A program made the position numbers and the translations under genes. From Ettlia oleoabundans (Eukaryota > Chlorophyta > Chlorophyceae > Chlamydomonadales), in contig JAAMXP010001700.1 in NCBI GenBank assembly GCA_019693395.1, positions 1 to 64,000 of the forward strand: 64,000 bases of DNA. The letters are read 5' to 3'. Positions 10,291-22,007 of this stretch are shown in pieces. Below the pieces are notes generated by a model. It ran no database searches and was not told the origin of the DNA. It saw only the letters and a list, made by a program, of their open reading frames with translations. Positions within the stretch are counted from its first letter, which is position 1, and every line of letters begins with the position of its first letter.

Positions 10291-12833
10291 CTAATCCCGC
10301 TGCTCGCTGGGCCACAGGTGCAGCATCTGCACCGACTTGGGCAGCAGCAGGTTGGGCTGACTGAGCAGCCGCTTCATGCGGCTAACAACCGCTTGCGTGT
10401 CCACGTCCTTGCGCTCAGTGCTGACCAGCAGCAGGCCGCACACTATGCCAATGGCGCCAAAGTCCCACGCAGTCGGCTGCTCGTTGAGCACTAGGAAGGC
10501 CAGCAGAGTGCCAATGAAGGGTTGCAAGCACTGGAAAGCTGCCACCTGCAGGCAGCATGCCGGTGAGGGTATATATTTATAATGCTGCCGATATATAACG
10601 AGCTTCATGTCTGCGCTTACTTTGTCCCATTCCAGCAATCACACTATTGATCTGCTGCGATGCTTTTGACCAGCCAGATGCAGCTGGGCGACTGTTTGAA
10701 CATCCGTTGCAAGACAGCCAGCACATCAACATGCATGCTGGCTCAATATGATGGCCCCAACAACCGCCAGACCCACCTGCGAGGCAGGCAGGTGCCGCAT
10801 GGCCCAGGTGACCGCGTAGTATCCCATCACTGAGCACACCAGTATCCAGTAGATCACCGGCAATACCAGGGCCCGTGGAAAGTGCCAGTCTGCCGCCTCA
10901 GTAAAGACTGCTGCTGCAACTGCCATACATGTGGCCGCTGCATGTCAGGAAGGCAGGAGGGGAAGTGAGCAAGCAATGGGGTCTGAGGCCAATAGGGCAG
11001 AAGTGAGTGGGCATGTGTGTACTGCTTGCAACAGAACACCCTGCTTTCCTCACGGCATAAATCAACAAATGGCTTTACTTATAGAAAGACTGAGCCTCAA
11101 GCATGCTGCATGCCTCAGGAGCAAAAAGCGCAAGATGGAAGCTGCACCCACCAGACACGCTCCCGAATGACCACCCACCTACTAAGTAGGCCCATGCAGC
11201 AACACAGATGGCTGGGTATCGCTGCACCATCTGCTTGGAAGCTATGTAGTAGACTGCCATGGCCAGGGTGTTGACCAGCAGGCACAAGTCGCCCAGCAGC
11301 ATGTTACTGGCCTCCTGCTGTGTTGCACCATGGCCATGTGCTGCTGACGCGGCACCGCCTGCCACCATGCACATGGCGCCTGCCACCGCAAGTCCTATGC
11401 CAAGCAGTTTGCGTGGGCTTCCCTGCTCCATTCGCAGCGAGATGCCCATCAGCACGGTGAACACCTGGCGCGAGGAGGCGGGGCAAAGGACCAGCAACAA
11501 ATTTGATGGGCAGCTATGAGCAGCAGTGGCGGCAGAACAAAGATGAAATCTATTGCACAGTCCCAACACCTGTGCATATCTGTGCACCCTTGTAGGTTCT
11601 ACCCGAGGCTTGCCACCTCCACCCGCCACGGCATTGGCGTAAAGAAGTGCCAGAGGGTTCTTCATGCCGACTGCTGGCATGTGCTTTCCACCACCACAGC
11701 ACAGCACACTCGCAACTGCTGCTGGCATGCCTCCCAACACCAGTGCACGCTGTGCACCTCACCCACATGGACTCTCATGAATTTGAATGCCATATTTGTG
11801 CTGCTGCACGGGGTAAATCTCACCGGGATTGCTGGCTGCATGCAAGTAGCCACCGTCACTCCGGACAATTCAATGCCCAAGATGTACAGCAGCTGAGACA
11901 GGAACATGGCGCCTCCCATAAGCCCCACCCGCCACAAGTCTCCCTTTTTGGGGTATGTGCCACCTACATCACGGCATTGTTGCCGACAGCAGGGGGAATA
12001 GGGCATTGGGATGACAGCGTAGTGCCGGACGCGTACACAAGACATATCGACGCATCGATTTCAGCCCGACCTAAGCTGTCAGCAATGAAGGGCACAACCA
12101 AGGGCCCCCACAGTTCTTGTGCGTGTGGAGCCACCAGTTATCAGCAAGTTATCGCCCGAGCCCCGACTCCAAGCGACACCGGCAGCATTCTCGGTACGCA
12201 TGCCAGTGCATGTTGGGGGTTCAGCACCCAACCTGCCCACCTGCCATAATCCAGGATAGGAGCAGCAGGATGGGTCCGGCGCAGCCCTCACGAATGAGGG
12301 CATAGACGACTGGGGAGAATGCCTCCCCACGCTCCTCATCTACATACTTCAAGCTGCTCTTAAGGATCACAGATCCCAGCACAAACGACGCCTGCGTCAC
12401 CGCGATGGCACTCTGGCACTTCCACAAAGCTATTGCGCCCGGGGGTGGGCCTGCAGCAGGTCAACACAGACAGCCAGCCATAAGTATTGTAGGGGAGGTG
12501 TACAATGGGGGCGGCAGCATTCAATGCGTGGTGCCTCTTGGCATGTGCGGCAAGAAAATGTGACTGTGTGGTAAGGTGCTGGCTCGACCTAACAACAGCT
12601 AGGTACGTTCTCATGCAGACCGGCTGCGCGTCTGCTCGCAGCTGGCAGCAGGCGGCAGCCGGCCCACCGACAACAGATTGACTGGCAGCTTTCTCGACGG
12701 CCCCACCTTCGCGGCGCGGTGTTTCGACCGGGGTCACATTTCCAACCTCCAGCAAATCCACATCGGCCACTGCAAGCCTGGACGGCACATGGCCGGGCTT
12801 GACAAGGTGGGGCCCGAGGTGCTTGCTCTGCAT
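10291..12833 (-). CDS. EamA/WAT1-like drug-metabolite transporter family protein
   Basis: A polytopic membrane transporter of the drug/metabolite transporter superfamily; the substrate is unknown. Secure exons are 12241-12450, 11824-11963, 11179-11464, 10777-10919 and 10291-10545, all in phase. The first exon is less sure: 12707-12833 or 12668-12833, starting MQSKHLGPHL. The first option gives 386 residues, normal for WAT1-type proteins with ten helices. EamA hallmarks are MFLSQLLYILGIELSGVTVA, then MQPAIPVFTVLMGI at the end of the first half, and AFQCLQPFIGTLLAFLVLNE in the second half, both matching the conserved Pro-containing helix of each repeat. The C-terminus is hydrophilic (STERKDVDTQAVVSRMKRLL). 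Similarity to plant WAT1 proteins suggests export of small metabolites; this is family knowledge, not shown here. Confidence 0.8.
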
Positions 12834-15180
12834 GCTTGCAGGCGCTTCGCACCAATATCACTGCTCTAGCTGATGCATCAAGCTGCAAGTTGCACACAAC
12901 GCGATTGCGGTAAATGGCTGATCGCGTTCAGGAGCTGACAGACTGCCAGGGCGCTTGCTGTCACATAAAAGCTTAATTCATATATAAGCGTGTATCTTGA
13001 TCGGAGGACGAAGGAGACCAGCACATGGCACGCTGTCACTAGAGCCATGGCGCGCCAGGTTGCCAGGCAACTGGTTTTAGGGTTGTCCGTCTCCATTACA
13101 GGTGGCTGGTGTATGGTACAATGGATGGTAAGACAGGCCGTCAGGCAGACAGCCATATAGGCAGCAGAGGGGACTCATACGGTGCAGTGAGACAGGCAGG
13201 CGGGCATAGCCAGAAGGACAGAGATGGGCAAACAAGCAGGTGACGGCGGGCTGAACGGCACTTGGTGTGTGCAGATTGGGGCGTCAAACATCGTGGCACG
13301 TCAGCGCAACAATGGCCTGAAAATGCCTGCAGCGCATTACAGGCTGGTGGCTGCGAAGGTGAAATGAAGAAAGCAGGCAAGCAGGAGTCGCAGTGTGCCT
13401 TGCATCGCACACTACAAGGAAGAGTTCAACCATACCTTGGAGCATTGTGGGAACTGGTGATGAAGCTGCTCGGCTGCTTCCCACAGCCCCTCAGCTCCCA
13501 GCCTGCCACTCACATGCTGTCGGCCCCACTGCTCGCGCTCATGCCGCTGTCGCCGCCGATGCTGCCGCTATCGCTGCTCACCATGCCGCTACCGCTGCCG
13601 CTGCTGCTCCAGCCGCCTTCACCACCTGTTGCTGACTGCGAGTGGAGGCCTGTTCGCTGCTGCTGAAGAGCCAAATGCGGGTGTTGTGGGTGCTGTGCAA
13701 CTTGCTGCTCCAGGGCTTGCAGAATGGTTGGTTGTACCGCATGCGACCATCCGGGTAGATACAACATAAAAATATCGGCATCAGATATCCCTGGAAAATT
13801 GCACCAAGCCTGCACCAAGCCTCCCCCCAGGAAAACCCCCCCACCAGGCCACCGCAAAACGGCTGCTGGCAGGCAGCCACGGCGGCAGCAGGGAGGGAGG
13901 CTAAATCATGTGGCACCGCTGTCAGGCTGGCTGTATGGGGGATCAGCCCCTTCTGCTGTCAAATGCACTGGCTGCTGTTGAATGGGGCGCAGATGCGGCT
14001 CCTTTGCTGCATCGATGGCTTGATCTGCGGCTTGATCGAACCATAGCAGAAAAGGTGACGCCGCTGCGGCTCCCTTGGAAGCACGGTGGCTGCCAGCAGC
14101 AGCGGCAGCGGGGCGGCGGCGGGGCGGGCTGCATAGGCACCACCGCACGGCGGCTGACGCGTCACCAGAGAGCCGCGCGTGCAACCGAGTTGCGCCTGGT
14201 AGGCAGCTGCAACGCCCTGCGCAAGCACCGTTGCCTTGCGAAGATTCGAGGGCGCAGGAGAAGCCCACTGAGCGGCTCAGGCATTAACGAACCTCTCCAC
14301 GATGCGCAGTTCCGGGTAGATTGCATACAAGGCGCCAGCCATCTGTATGCTGGTGGGTGATGCTGACGCCAGAGTGGCAGCAGTGGCCCTGCCATACCAG
14401 ACTCTCCCGGTGCTGATGCCTCAGTTTTGTTTTACCAACATTGTTGCAACAATTGCAGGGCAACGACAAGGAAGTGGTCAAACCCACACCGGGCAGCACT
14501 GCAGGAATTGGCCTCGATATTGCTCCGCTGCCTTGGCAGCTACTCAGGTCGCATACTGCCCGCTTGTGCTGCTGACTGCAAGTGGAGACATGCGAACTGG
14601 CGCTGCAGCCATGTTGATTGTTGCTGTTGGCGATGCTCTACCTGCTGCTCAGAGCTTCTAGACTGCCCCACTGGCATCAGCAAGTATGCACCCAGCTACC
14701 CCTGGTATGCAGCACCCAACCTGCACCAGGGTGCCCAGCACAGACACTCCCACCAGGCTGTGGCAGGCTGAACTGAGGGAGCCTGGCTGAGAGTATTAAG
14801 CAACACCTCGAGCGCGCCAACGGATGGGAAGTGTGTTTAAGCTGGTGAATGTTATACAAGAGTTGGAAGGTAGCAGGCAGAACATACAGGAGGCTAGAGG
14901 GGCAGAGGGGGGTAAACAGGCAGGAAAGTAGCGAGGCTGGAATTAACGCAATGTGACAGGTGTAAACGCCAAAACCAAGGTGCAAGCTGGCATGAAGGTA
15001 GGAAGTTTAAAAAGATTTTTAAATAGGTTGCGATAAATGATGGAAGATCTATTGCAGAAGCTGCTCTCAATATGCAGCCACTACTCGCACATTAGAACAT
15101 CGGGCGGGCGGGGCACGAACCAGAATATGTTAACATGTGTGTATGTGGCAGGTTGCACCCGCCACACCCTGTTGGGATGC
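12834..15180. other. Gene-poor region, no supported gene
   Basis: Short ORFs on both strands have no recognisable domain. A minus-strand open stretch at 13510-13857 ends in a Ser/Gly-rich tail and one at 13906-14268 ends in YSQPDSGAT; either could be a terminal exon, but no splice model supports them. One copy of a dispersed repeat lies at 13101-13274. Confidence 0.4.
13101..13274. repeat. Dispersed repeat, copy 1
   Basis: This 174-bp segment, starting GGTGGCTGGTGTATGGTACA and ending GGTGTGTGCAG, matches 17179-17352 in the same orientation. By eye it is roughly 90% identical with no gaps. No terminal inverted repeats or coding frame are shared. Confidence 0.85.
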
Positions 15181-15465
15181 TCAGTCGTCGCCCGCCTTTA
15201 GCTGTTTGCCAACCAAAACATCAACCTGTCCCAAAAGGGAGCGAACATAGCCTTGCACGTTCTTGAGCTCGTCCTTCAAGGCTGCATTGTCTGCCTTGAG
15301 CTCATCCCTCAAAACCGCAATATCTGCCTTGAGCTCAGCCCTCAACTCCTTGAACTCGTTCATGATACGTCGTTCGTGATTAGTGGCAAACGAATGCAAA
15401 CCCCAGCATCCGCTGGCTACAGCGACAGTAACTGCTGTGACTACTCCAACAAATTGAGCGTTCAT
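15181..15465 (-). CDS. Small membrane-anchored coiled-coil protein (hypothetical)
   Basis: A 94-residue frame starting MNAQFVGVVTAVTVAVASG has one N-terminal hydrophobic helix. A charged coiled coil follows, built of 11-residue units: LRAELKADIAV, LRDELKADNAA, LKDELKNVQGY. It ends in KQLKAGDD. Hendecad repeats fit a right-handed or straight coiled coil. The frame stays open upstream to a Met at 15813 (210 residues), so the start may be further up or on another exon; GTGCAG just before the chosen ATG could be an acceptor. I recognise no family. Confidence 0.42.
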   Translation of the reverse strand: MNAQFVGVVTAVTVAVASGCWGLHSFATNHERRIMNEFKELRAELKADIAVLRDELKADNAALKDELKNVQGYVRSLLGQVDVLVGKQLKAGDD

Positions 15466-17178
15466 GATCTGCACCAGCACATCACAAAGCAGTCGGAATG
15501 TGGTTAAAGATGGCACATGCTTACACGGCAGAAGCAACTGGCAGACCTGTGAGAAACCCCACATTATCTTGACGAGAACTTCAGCAGCGAGTATAGCAGC
15601 GAGGGGCATGAGAGGCAGTGGGCACGGTAAAGTCGCAAAGCTCCTACCGCGCGCCAGCGTGTCACACCTCAAAGCTTCAAGGCGAATGTGCGTTTGTCCG
15701 CTGAAGGGTGTCGGTGGTCTGCAGCAAACATGATAGAGCACACAACTTAAGCAAGCAGGTTGTGGAAACGAACAGAACCGCAGCAGCGAGGGTTTGGTGG
15801 TATGCAGGTGCAACGCCTAGGTCTACGTCTGGCAACGCTAGATCGTGGAACGCAGCACAACCAAAGGGCTTTTCAGCCAACTGCAGAGGTGGTTGCAGCT
15901 GCTCCCGGCCTGCGCATAGCAGCGGTCCCTGTTTGGTTGAGGCCCCCACAGGAAGCAACGGACCTCCCAACCCTCCAAGCTTACCTGCCAACAAGGAGTT
16001 GAAGCGGTGAATCACGGGCCACACGCGGACCAGCAGCACCTCTGCGCCTTGAGCGGTCGTTACCCGATAGGTTGCCGGCTATGAGGAGTCGCGTGCTGAC
16101 AGAGGAAACACGCACAAGGAAAGGAGGAAGGAGAAGAAGAACATTAGCAGCAGACGTGACTTGTACGACGGCCGCACAGGGGCACAAGCGGGAGCGAGGG
16201 TCCCAAGGCCTCTGGCTCTTCGGGATAAGGCGGCCTGTCGGACGACCTGGCCTGCCCTGCCTCAGGAACCGCTGATTAAGATGGTGCTTTGGGGGGAGGG
16301 GGAGCAGGAGCTTCCCCGCCAGGAAACCCGGAGGCCAGCACAGCACCACCCACATTCGGGCCTTTGCAAATGCGTGTCTCTCGCACCGCCGCGTGCCTCC
16401 ACCTTTCGTTGGTATAAGTCGAAGATGTTCTTCCAGCCTTCAGAGGCCGTCTCGCGCGCAGGGCTTGTGCGATCACCATGTGCTTCGCCCTGGGCAGCCC
16501 TTCACTGCGGGCTTTTGGCGCTCAAACTTTGCACCAGTCGGGTTTGTTCAGGAAATCCTCTTTCAAGCAGCAGGCATGGCAGGTTAAGCCAGTAGGGCAG
16601 TTCTCCTAAGCGAGCGGCACGGCGCAGCACGGGCAAATTTGCTGCTCAGCAGGCCTACTTGGTTTCGACTGGGCCTGCTTCAGCCGGTTGTTTGCTTCAT
16701 AGACATACAGTTTTCGCAGTTGTGCTGTAAACTCACGCTAGCAGCAGCAGTTCATCGGTTTGGGGCGCTGGGCGGGGCAGCGGGCAGCGCAGCGACTGGC
16801 GCTGCCAGCACTGCGTGCATACCCAACATTGATTGCATCTGGGCGTCGCGAATGCGCTGCTGTTGTCCTGCTACAGCAGCAGCATTCCTAAGCATTGAGT
16901 CAGGCAGTAACACTTGCTGCTGCCGGGTGAGTATCAATCCCCAAAATGGTGGTGACGTCATCAGAGTTCCGCCAACCCCCCCTCACTGTTGTTGCGGCGA
17001 GCTTTGCCAGGAACCTGCTAAGCTTGCTGTGACTTGTCCTCCCGCTGCTGCTGCCACTGCTGTTCCTGCCAATGCTGCCGCCGCCAAGGTTGGAATAGTA
17101 GGGCCAGTTAAGAGCCTGACGGCAGCGGTACCTCTCTGAGCTCCACCTGCTGGCAGCAAGGGCAGCAGAGGGGGCATT

Positions 17179-17352
17179 GGTGGCTGGTGTATGGTACAAT
17201 GGATGGTTAGACAGTCCGTCAGGCAGGCAGCCATATAGGCAGCAGAGGGTACTCATACGGTGCAGTGAGACAGGCAGGCGGGCGTAGCCAGAAGGGCAGA
17301 GGCGGGCAAACGAGCTGGTGGGGGCGGGCTGAAGGGCATTTGGTGTTTGCAG
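17179..17352. repeat. Dispersed repeat, copy 2
   Basis: Direct-orientation partner of 13101-13274. It ends nine bases before an assembly gap, so its right border may be artificial. Confidence 0.85.
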
Positions 17353-17361
17353 CGGGAGGGG

Positions 17362-17380
17362 NNNNNNNNNNNNNNNNNNN
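17362..17380. other. Assembly gap (19 N)
   Basis: A run of 19 N flanked by G-rich sequence (GGGAGGGG before, GGAGGGGGAG after). The gap probably lies in a hard-to-sequence G tract, and its true length is unknown. Confidence 0.98.
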
Positions 17381-18528
17381 GGAGGGGGAGATTCATTGTT
17401 CTTGTTCGCCTGCAAATCGCCACAACTTTGGGTACTCTGGGTATTCTTGGTGCTGACGATGAGTTATGCCGTAGCAGGGAGCGGCCGTTGCATGGCCCGC
17501 TCCGCTGCGTAAGCTGTGCGGGCTTAGAATATCTACCGCAGGCATGCTGGCACAACCAGCAGTGGATGCCAGAAACATTCAACCCTGCTACCCTCAGATG
17601 CCACAGCTGGCAGGTGGAGGCTAGTGATGGAAACTCGGGGGGGTGCAGCGGGGCTTCCGCCCCAAGTGCCCCCGCTGTGAAATGCTGTCAGGTGGTCAAC
17701 TTGACGTCCGGCAGCTGCCCCAGCCAGACTCATTGCTGTGGCAGGTGCTTGATTCTCAGTAGTAGCACTACAATCCACTGCCGGTGGGAATGTCAGGGGT
17801 GCGCCGCCCCCAGACCCCCCCACCATGGGGCTGCGCCTCCTTGAAACCCCTGTGTACCACCTATCCCACCCGCCCAGTGCCACCTTCCCACAACGGCGGG
17901 GCAGTTTAGTGCAGCTGGCGCACTCAAGCCTCAGTTCTGTCGCCAACTGCCATCTGCCCCCCTCCGTCGCTTGCAGGCTTGGCAGCACTGCCGTGGAGAT
18001 CCAGGCACCTCCCTGGGCAACACTCGAGGCGGCACTGCATTCTTTGAACACAGCGGAGCCAGGGGTGGGTGGGTTGGGGCCGCAATTTTGCGCTGGCTGG
18101 CTCAGGCAGCACAAGGCAACCGCTGAGAGGTGGCCGGCAGTGATCAAGGGGAGTTTGCCTGCCCAGCACGCCCATCACGGCATTCTTACAGTGGGACAGC
18201 ACGCGCACCGGTTCGCACATGCCACGCTGTCTCCAGCGGCAGGTTGCCAGGTAACGGCTGTCGGGGAAAGAGCGTCTGATCACGCCGGTGATTGCATCCT
18301 GGCCTGCAGTCATCCCAACCTGGAGCGGACAGTACGCCTGAGGCACCTCGGTTAGCGCGGCCTCCGGCATTGTGTTGTACTGCTGAACCTATGGGTGAGT
18401 TGCTTACACTACCAACGCTGATCGCGCTGGAGTTGCTGCTAGGCAAAGGGCTCCATCGCCGCCGCTCCTGCCCCCTGGCGACGCTCCGCACCCGCCCTTG
18501 CTGCCTGCCTGCAGCGGTCGATAGAGCC

Positions 18529-21500
18529 ATGTTCCAGCTGCAGCCCTACACGCCGCCTGCCTGGGCAGCCAAGATCGCGCTGGTGAGCCCCAGCATCAGT
18601 AATGGCAACGATACTCTATCAGTCTTGCATTCTTCCACCACCCTGCGCCACCCATACCCCCGCCGGATGCCGTGACCAATCCCGCCTGAGCGCCTCCTTC
18701 CCCCGCCCGTTCTAAGCTTTGTTACCCCCTCATTGTCGCTCTCTGCCATCAGAGGGTGCTCAGCATTGCTCTCCACTTTCCATGCCAATGAGTGCGTGTT
18801 CAGCTGTATTTTTCAATTTCCATGCCAATGGGTGGGTGCTCAGCTATATCCTGCAGCCTCCATGCAGCTACCCCAGCAGCGCTACCAACTGGCGCTCCAA
18901 CCTACACCCATACACCCATGGCACGTGCCGGGGGTGCCAGCAGGTTGCGAGCTGTACGTCAAGCGGGACGACTTGACTGGCATGCAGCTGTCCGGCAATA
19001 AGGTCTGGCTGGGCGCTTGCTGGCTGGCAAGACCCCTTTGTCCATGGGTTATCAGCAACTGCCGGCGCTGCGGGCAACCGTGGGCTCATTGCTTGCCCCA
19101 TAGTACTGCTACATGCTTGCCCAAGTGTACTGCTACATATGCGTGCCCCCATCGTATTGCCATGCTTGCCCCCATTGCACTGCTCCCTGCCTGCCCCTAT
19201 CGTACTGCTGCAACACAATGCATTCCTCTCGGCTGGCTGCTGTCAGCACCAGCTTGTTGCCCATATCAACTGTATCCATCCCCCTGGTACCATGCTCCGT
19301 CGTGTTGCATTTGCGGTGTGAGGTGTTGCATTTGCAACTTTCTGTTTCAGGTGCGGAAGCTGGAGTTTCTGCTAGCGGAGGCAGTACAGCGCGGCCACGA
19401 CAGCATCATCACCATTGGCGGCATCCAATCCAACCATGCTCGAGCCACAGCAGTCGCCGCACGCTACCTTGGACTGCCATGCCACCTCATCCTACGCAAC
19501 AGCAGGCACTTGGCGGATTCCGGTACGGCTCTGTTCTTCTTGCATAGGAGTGCTGTGGTGGATGCGTTTGGGAGGCTATTGCCGACTGCACGCTCCAGGT
19601 CCAGGACAATGCTGTGCTGCACGGGTTGCCTGCCTGAATAGCATGTTTGCCTGCAAAGACAACTCCTAAGGTAAGGTTACCAAGTCTGCTCTTCCGCTTG
19701 GCTGTCTGCCGCATCAAACCTGCAGACCCAGGCCTTGTGGGGAATCTGCTTGTGGAGCGATTGATTGGAGCCCATGTCTGGCAGGTACGGCACAGCGGCG
19801 CTGACAGCAGGACAACAGTGCTGACTGGCGCAGCGTGCTGCTGGACTGGCACATGCTTTAGCAGTGTGTTTCAAACAGGCAACCAACAGGCACCGAGCAC
19901 TGGCAAATGCTGACCCGCATGGTTGCATTCTGCTGCAGTAAAGCACCAGTTATCTCAATTGTTGCTGCCACGCCACTACTCGCACCGCCTACAACGCTGC
20001 AGGTGACCAAGGAGGAGTATGGCCGGTTTGGTGGGCCCGCCTTGGGGGAGCGGCTGGCCTCAGTGCTGCGGCAGGAGCCCTGGGGCCTCAACCCCTTTGT
20101 CATTCCAGTGGGCGGCAGCAGTTCGATGGGGGTTTGGGGGTAAGCACAGCGCGCCAGGTTGGTGGGTGGGTGGGTGGGGGGGGGATATGGGTGTCTGGGG
20201 GTGAGCACAGCGCGCCAGGTTGCTGGATGTGTGGACGGCAGCAGTTCTATGGAGGTCTGGGGATGAGCACAGCGCGCCAGGTTGCTGGATTGCCCCCGTT
20301 TCCTGTACGGCAAAGCGAGGTGGAGGCAGGCAGGATGGCAGGGGCCCAAGGTGGAGGCAGGGCCGGAGGCAGGACTAGCTGTCCCAACAATCGCTAGAGT
20401 CTGCATGCTTGGCCAAACTATATGCGAGATGTCCATGCTGCGCACCCGTCCTGTTCATACTCCGCTGTATCTGTGCAGCTATGTTGAGATGATGCGGGAG
20501 CTGGAGCAGCAGATTGCGGGGCAAGGCTTCACGGACATTGCCATGGTGCGTGCTGCTGGCAGGTAGCATCAGTGCACAGTTAGGCACATACAGTCAACGA
20601 GTAGCAGGCATCCTGCTCGATATGGTTGACCCTCGCTCCGGCTACTTGACAAGCAAGAGCACCTGTGGTCCTCTGGGGTTCGGCTTCCCACGGAATCAAT
20701 TCTTTCTTCTCCAGGTTGACCTTAGCTGCTGCCCTGCAGGCGTGCGGCAGCGGCGGCACCACCGCTGGCATTGCGTTGGGCAACCACCTTGCTGGGCTGG
20801 GCCTTAGGGTACATGCCTATGGCGTCTGCGACGATCCTCAATATTTTTATGACTTTTGCGACGGGCTGTTCAAGGGGATGGGTGCCACACCCGATGCGGT
20901 TGGGGCAGATGCTGCAGGCATGTTCAGGTGGGAACCCGGTGCTGTGTGTGTAGGACCGACTACTGCATTGGATGTGGCTGCTGTCGACAGATTGTTGGTG
21001 CAGTGCCGCATGCGAAAGAGCTGCCCTGCGCACTGCCCGCGCCCCTCCACCACCCCACCCCCACCCCACCCCATCCACCAATCCACAGTCACCCACCCAC
21101 CTGTCCACCCTCAATTGCTCTCGCATCCCGCGCTGCAGAGCTGTGCAAGCCAAGGGTGCCGGCTATGCCATCAGCCGAGAGGAGGAGCTGCAAGTGGTGG
21201 CTGACGTGGCACAGTCCACTGGCGTGGTGCTCGACCCTGTGTGAGTGACAGCAGATGCGTGCTGACTTTGCATGGGCATAGCCGAAACCTTGCAAGCAGG
21301 GTGTTTAGGCTCAGAGTGGGTAGGGAATGGCATCAATACCTGCACAGCGTGCCATGCAGAGAGTGAGAGCTTGTAAGCAAGCCCCCAGCCCCGCTCCCCA
21401 CGCCATTTTTGCACCCGGAATAGCCGGCCAGCTATGGAGCATTGAACGTTGCGCGGTCAGCGCACGCAGGTTGCAATCAGGTGGTTGCGATGCTATGTAA

Positions 21501-21733
21501 TCTGTACCTGCCTGTCACTCATTGGTTTCGTTTGGCTACCCCTTGGTTGCAGGTACACAGGCAAGGCGGCATATGCCCTGCTGACCGAGATGAAGGAGCG
21601 GCCTGAGGAGTGGCAGGGACGAAAGGTGCTGTTTGTTCACACTGGCGGCCTGCTGGGTTGCTATGACAAGGCTGAGCAACTGCAACCACTTGTAGAGTCA
21701 CGGGGCATGGCACACCGCCTGCAGCTAGACTGA
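18529..21733 (+). CDS. DCD: D-cysteine desulfhydrase (PLP-dependent, ACC deaminase family)
   Basis: Cleaves D-cysteine to pyruvate, ammonia and hydrogen sulfide using pyridoxal phosphate. Nine in-phase exons (18529-18582, 18868-19002, 19351-19522, 19726-19784, 20003-20139, 20479-20545, 20740-20927, 21139-21240, 21553-21733) give 364 residues. The start aligns with plant enzymes (PYTPPAWA against PYTPPSWA). Lys63 in [20 protein letters not shown] is the PLP lysine; [13 protein letters not shown] and [13 protein letters not shown] bind the cofactor. The residues separating this family from ACC deaminase favour desulfhydrase: YTGK (Thr307) and VHTGG (Thr335), where ACC deaminase carries Glu and Leu. 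An upstream in-frame ATG at 18391 would add a basic, leucine-rich presequence and make the protein organellar. Introns 1, 2 and 5 contain short tandem duplications, and intron 5 repeats its own donor region. Confidence 0.93.
18752..18852. repeat. Tandem duplication in intron 1 of the desulfhydrase gene
   Basis: Two to three copies of a unit containing CATGCCAATGRGTG followed by TTCAGCT or CTCAGCT lie directly upstream of the exon 2 acceptor. Confidence 0.6.
19098..19212. repeat. Short tandem repeats in intron 2 of the desulfhydrase gene
   Basis: About four imperfect copies of a unit containing TACTGCTACATGCTTGCCC, some with the variants CGTATTGCCATG or CACTGCTCCCTG. Confidence 0.6.
20112..20291. 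repeat. Tandem repeats copying the exon 5 splice donor (desulfhydrase)
   Basis: Three units share (T)GGGGRTGAGC or TGGGGGTAAGC followed by ACAGCGCGCCAGGTTG. The first is the real exon 5/intron 5 border. Units 1 and 3 also share the exon segment GGCAGCAGTTC(G/T)ATGG. Unit 2 retains GTGAGC at 20201; unit 3 has AT instead of GT. Confidence 0.8.
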
Positions 21734-22007
21734 GGTTTCTCATTTGCGTGCATGGCGCGCTGAATAAACTCCAAAAGTTGAATTATTACAAATAAGAAAT
21801 TTAAAGTCCGATGAATAACTGTATTGAGCCCCGGGCGCGGTTCGATTGGCCGTGCGATGAAAGATGAGGCTGCGTGAACCGCATGCTGCGACTGGGTAAA
21901 TCGGGGCCCATCCAAAGCGATAGCTCAAGGGAAGCCGCTAGCACGCGACGGAGAGCCACACCAGCCCTTTCAAGCATTTTCACGGTTCGAAGGGACACGC
22001 TACAGCG

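Larger units (their letters stand above)
15466..18528. other. Unresolved region with assembly gap
   Basis: No gene is firmly supported. On the minus strand 16752-17130 reads like a 3' end: SKLSRFLAKLAATT, a short GTGAGG...CAG intron of about 72 bases, then QVLLPDSMLRNAAAVAGQQQ to PPSAPNR and a stop. No upstream exon could be tied to it. The minus-strand frames across 17533-18370 are open but unrecognised. The 3' part holds the promoter of the D-cysteine desulfhydrase gene. Confidence 0.35.

Noticed and set aside
12878..13410. Minus-strand ORFs over the dispersed repeat as a transposase
   Set aside because: No transposase or reverse-transcriptase motif, and the two repeat copies do not keep the same frame open.
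18292..18528. Minus-strand Ser-rich frame (18186-18530) as a separate gene
   Set aside because: It overlaps the desulfhydrase 5' region, with no splice support or homology.
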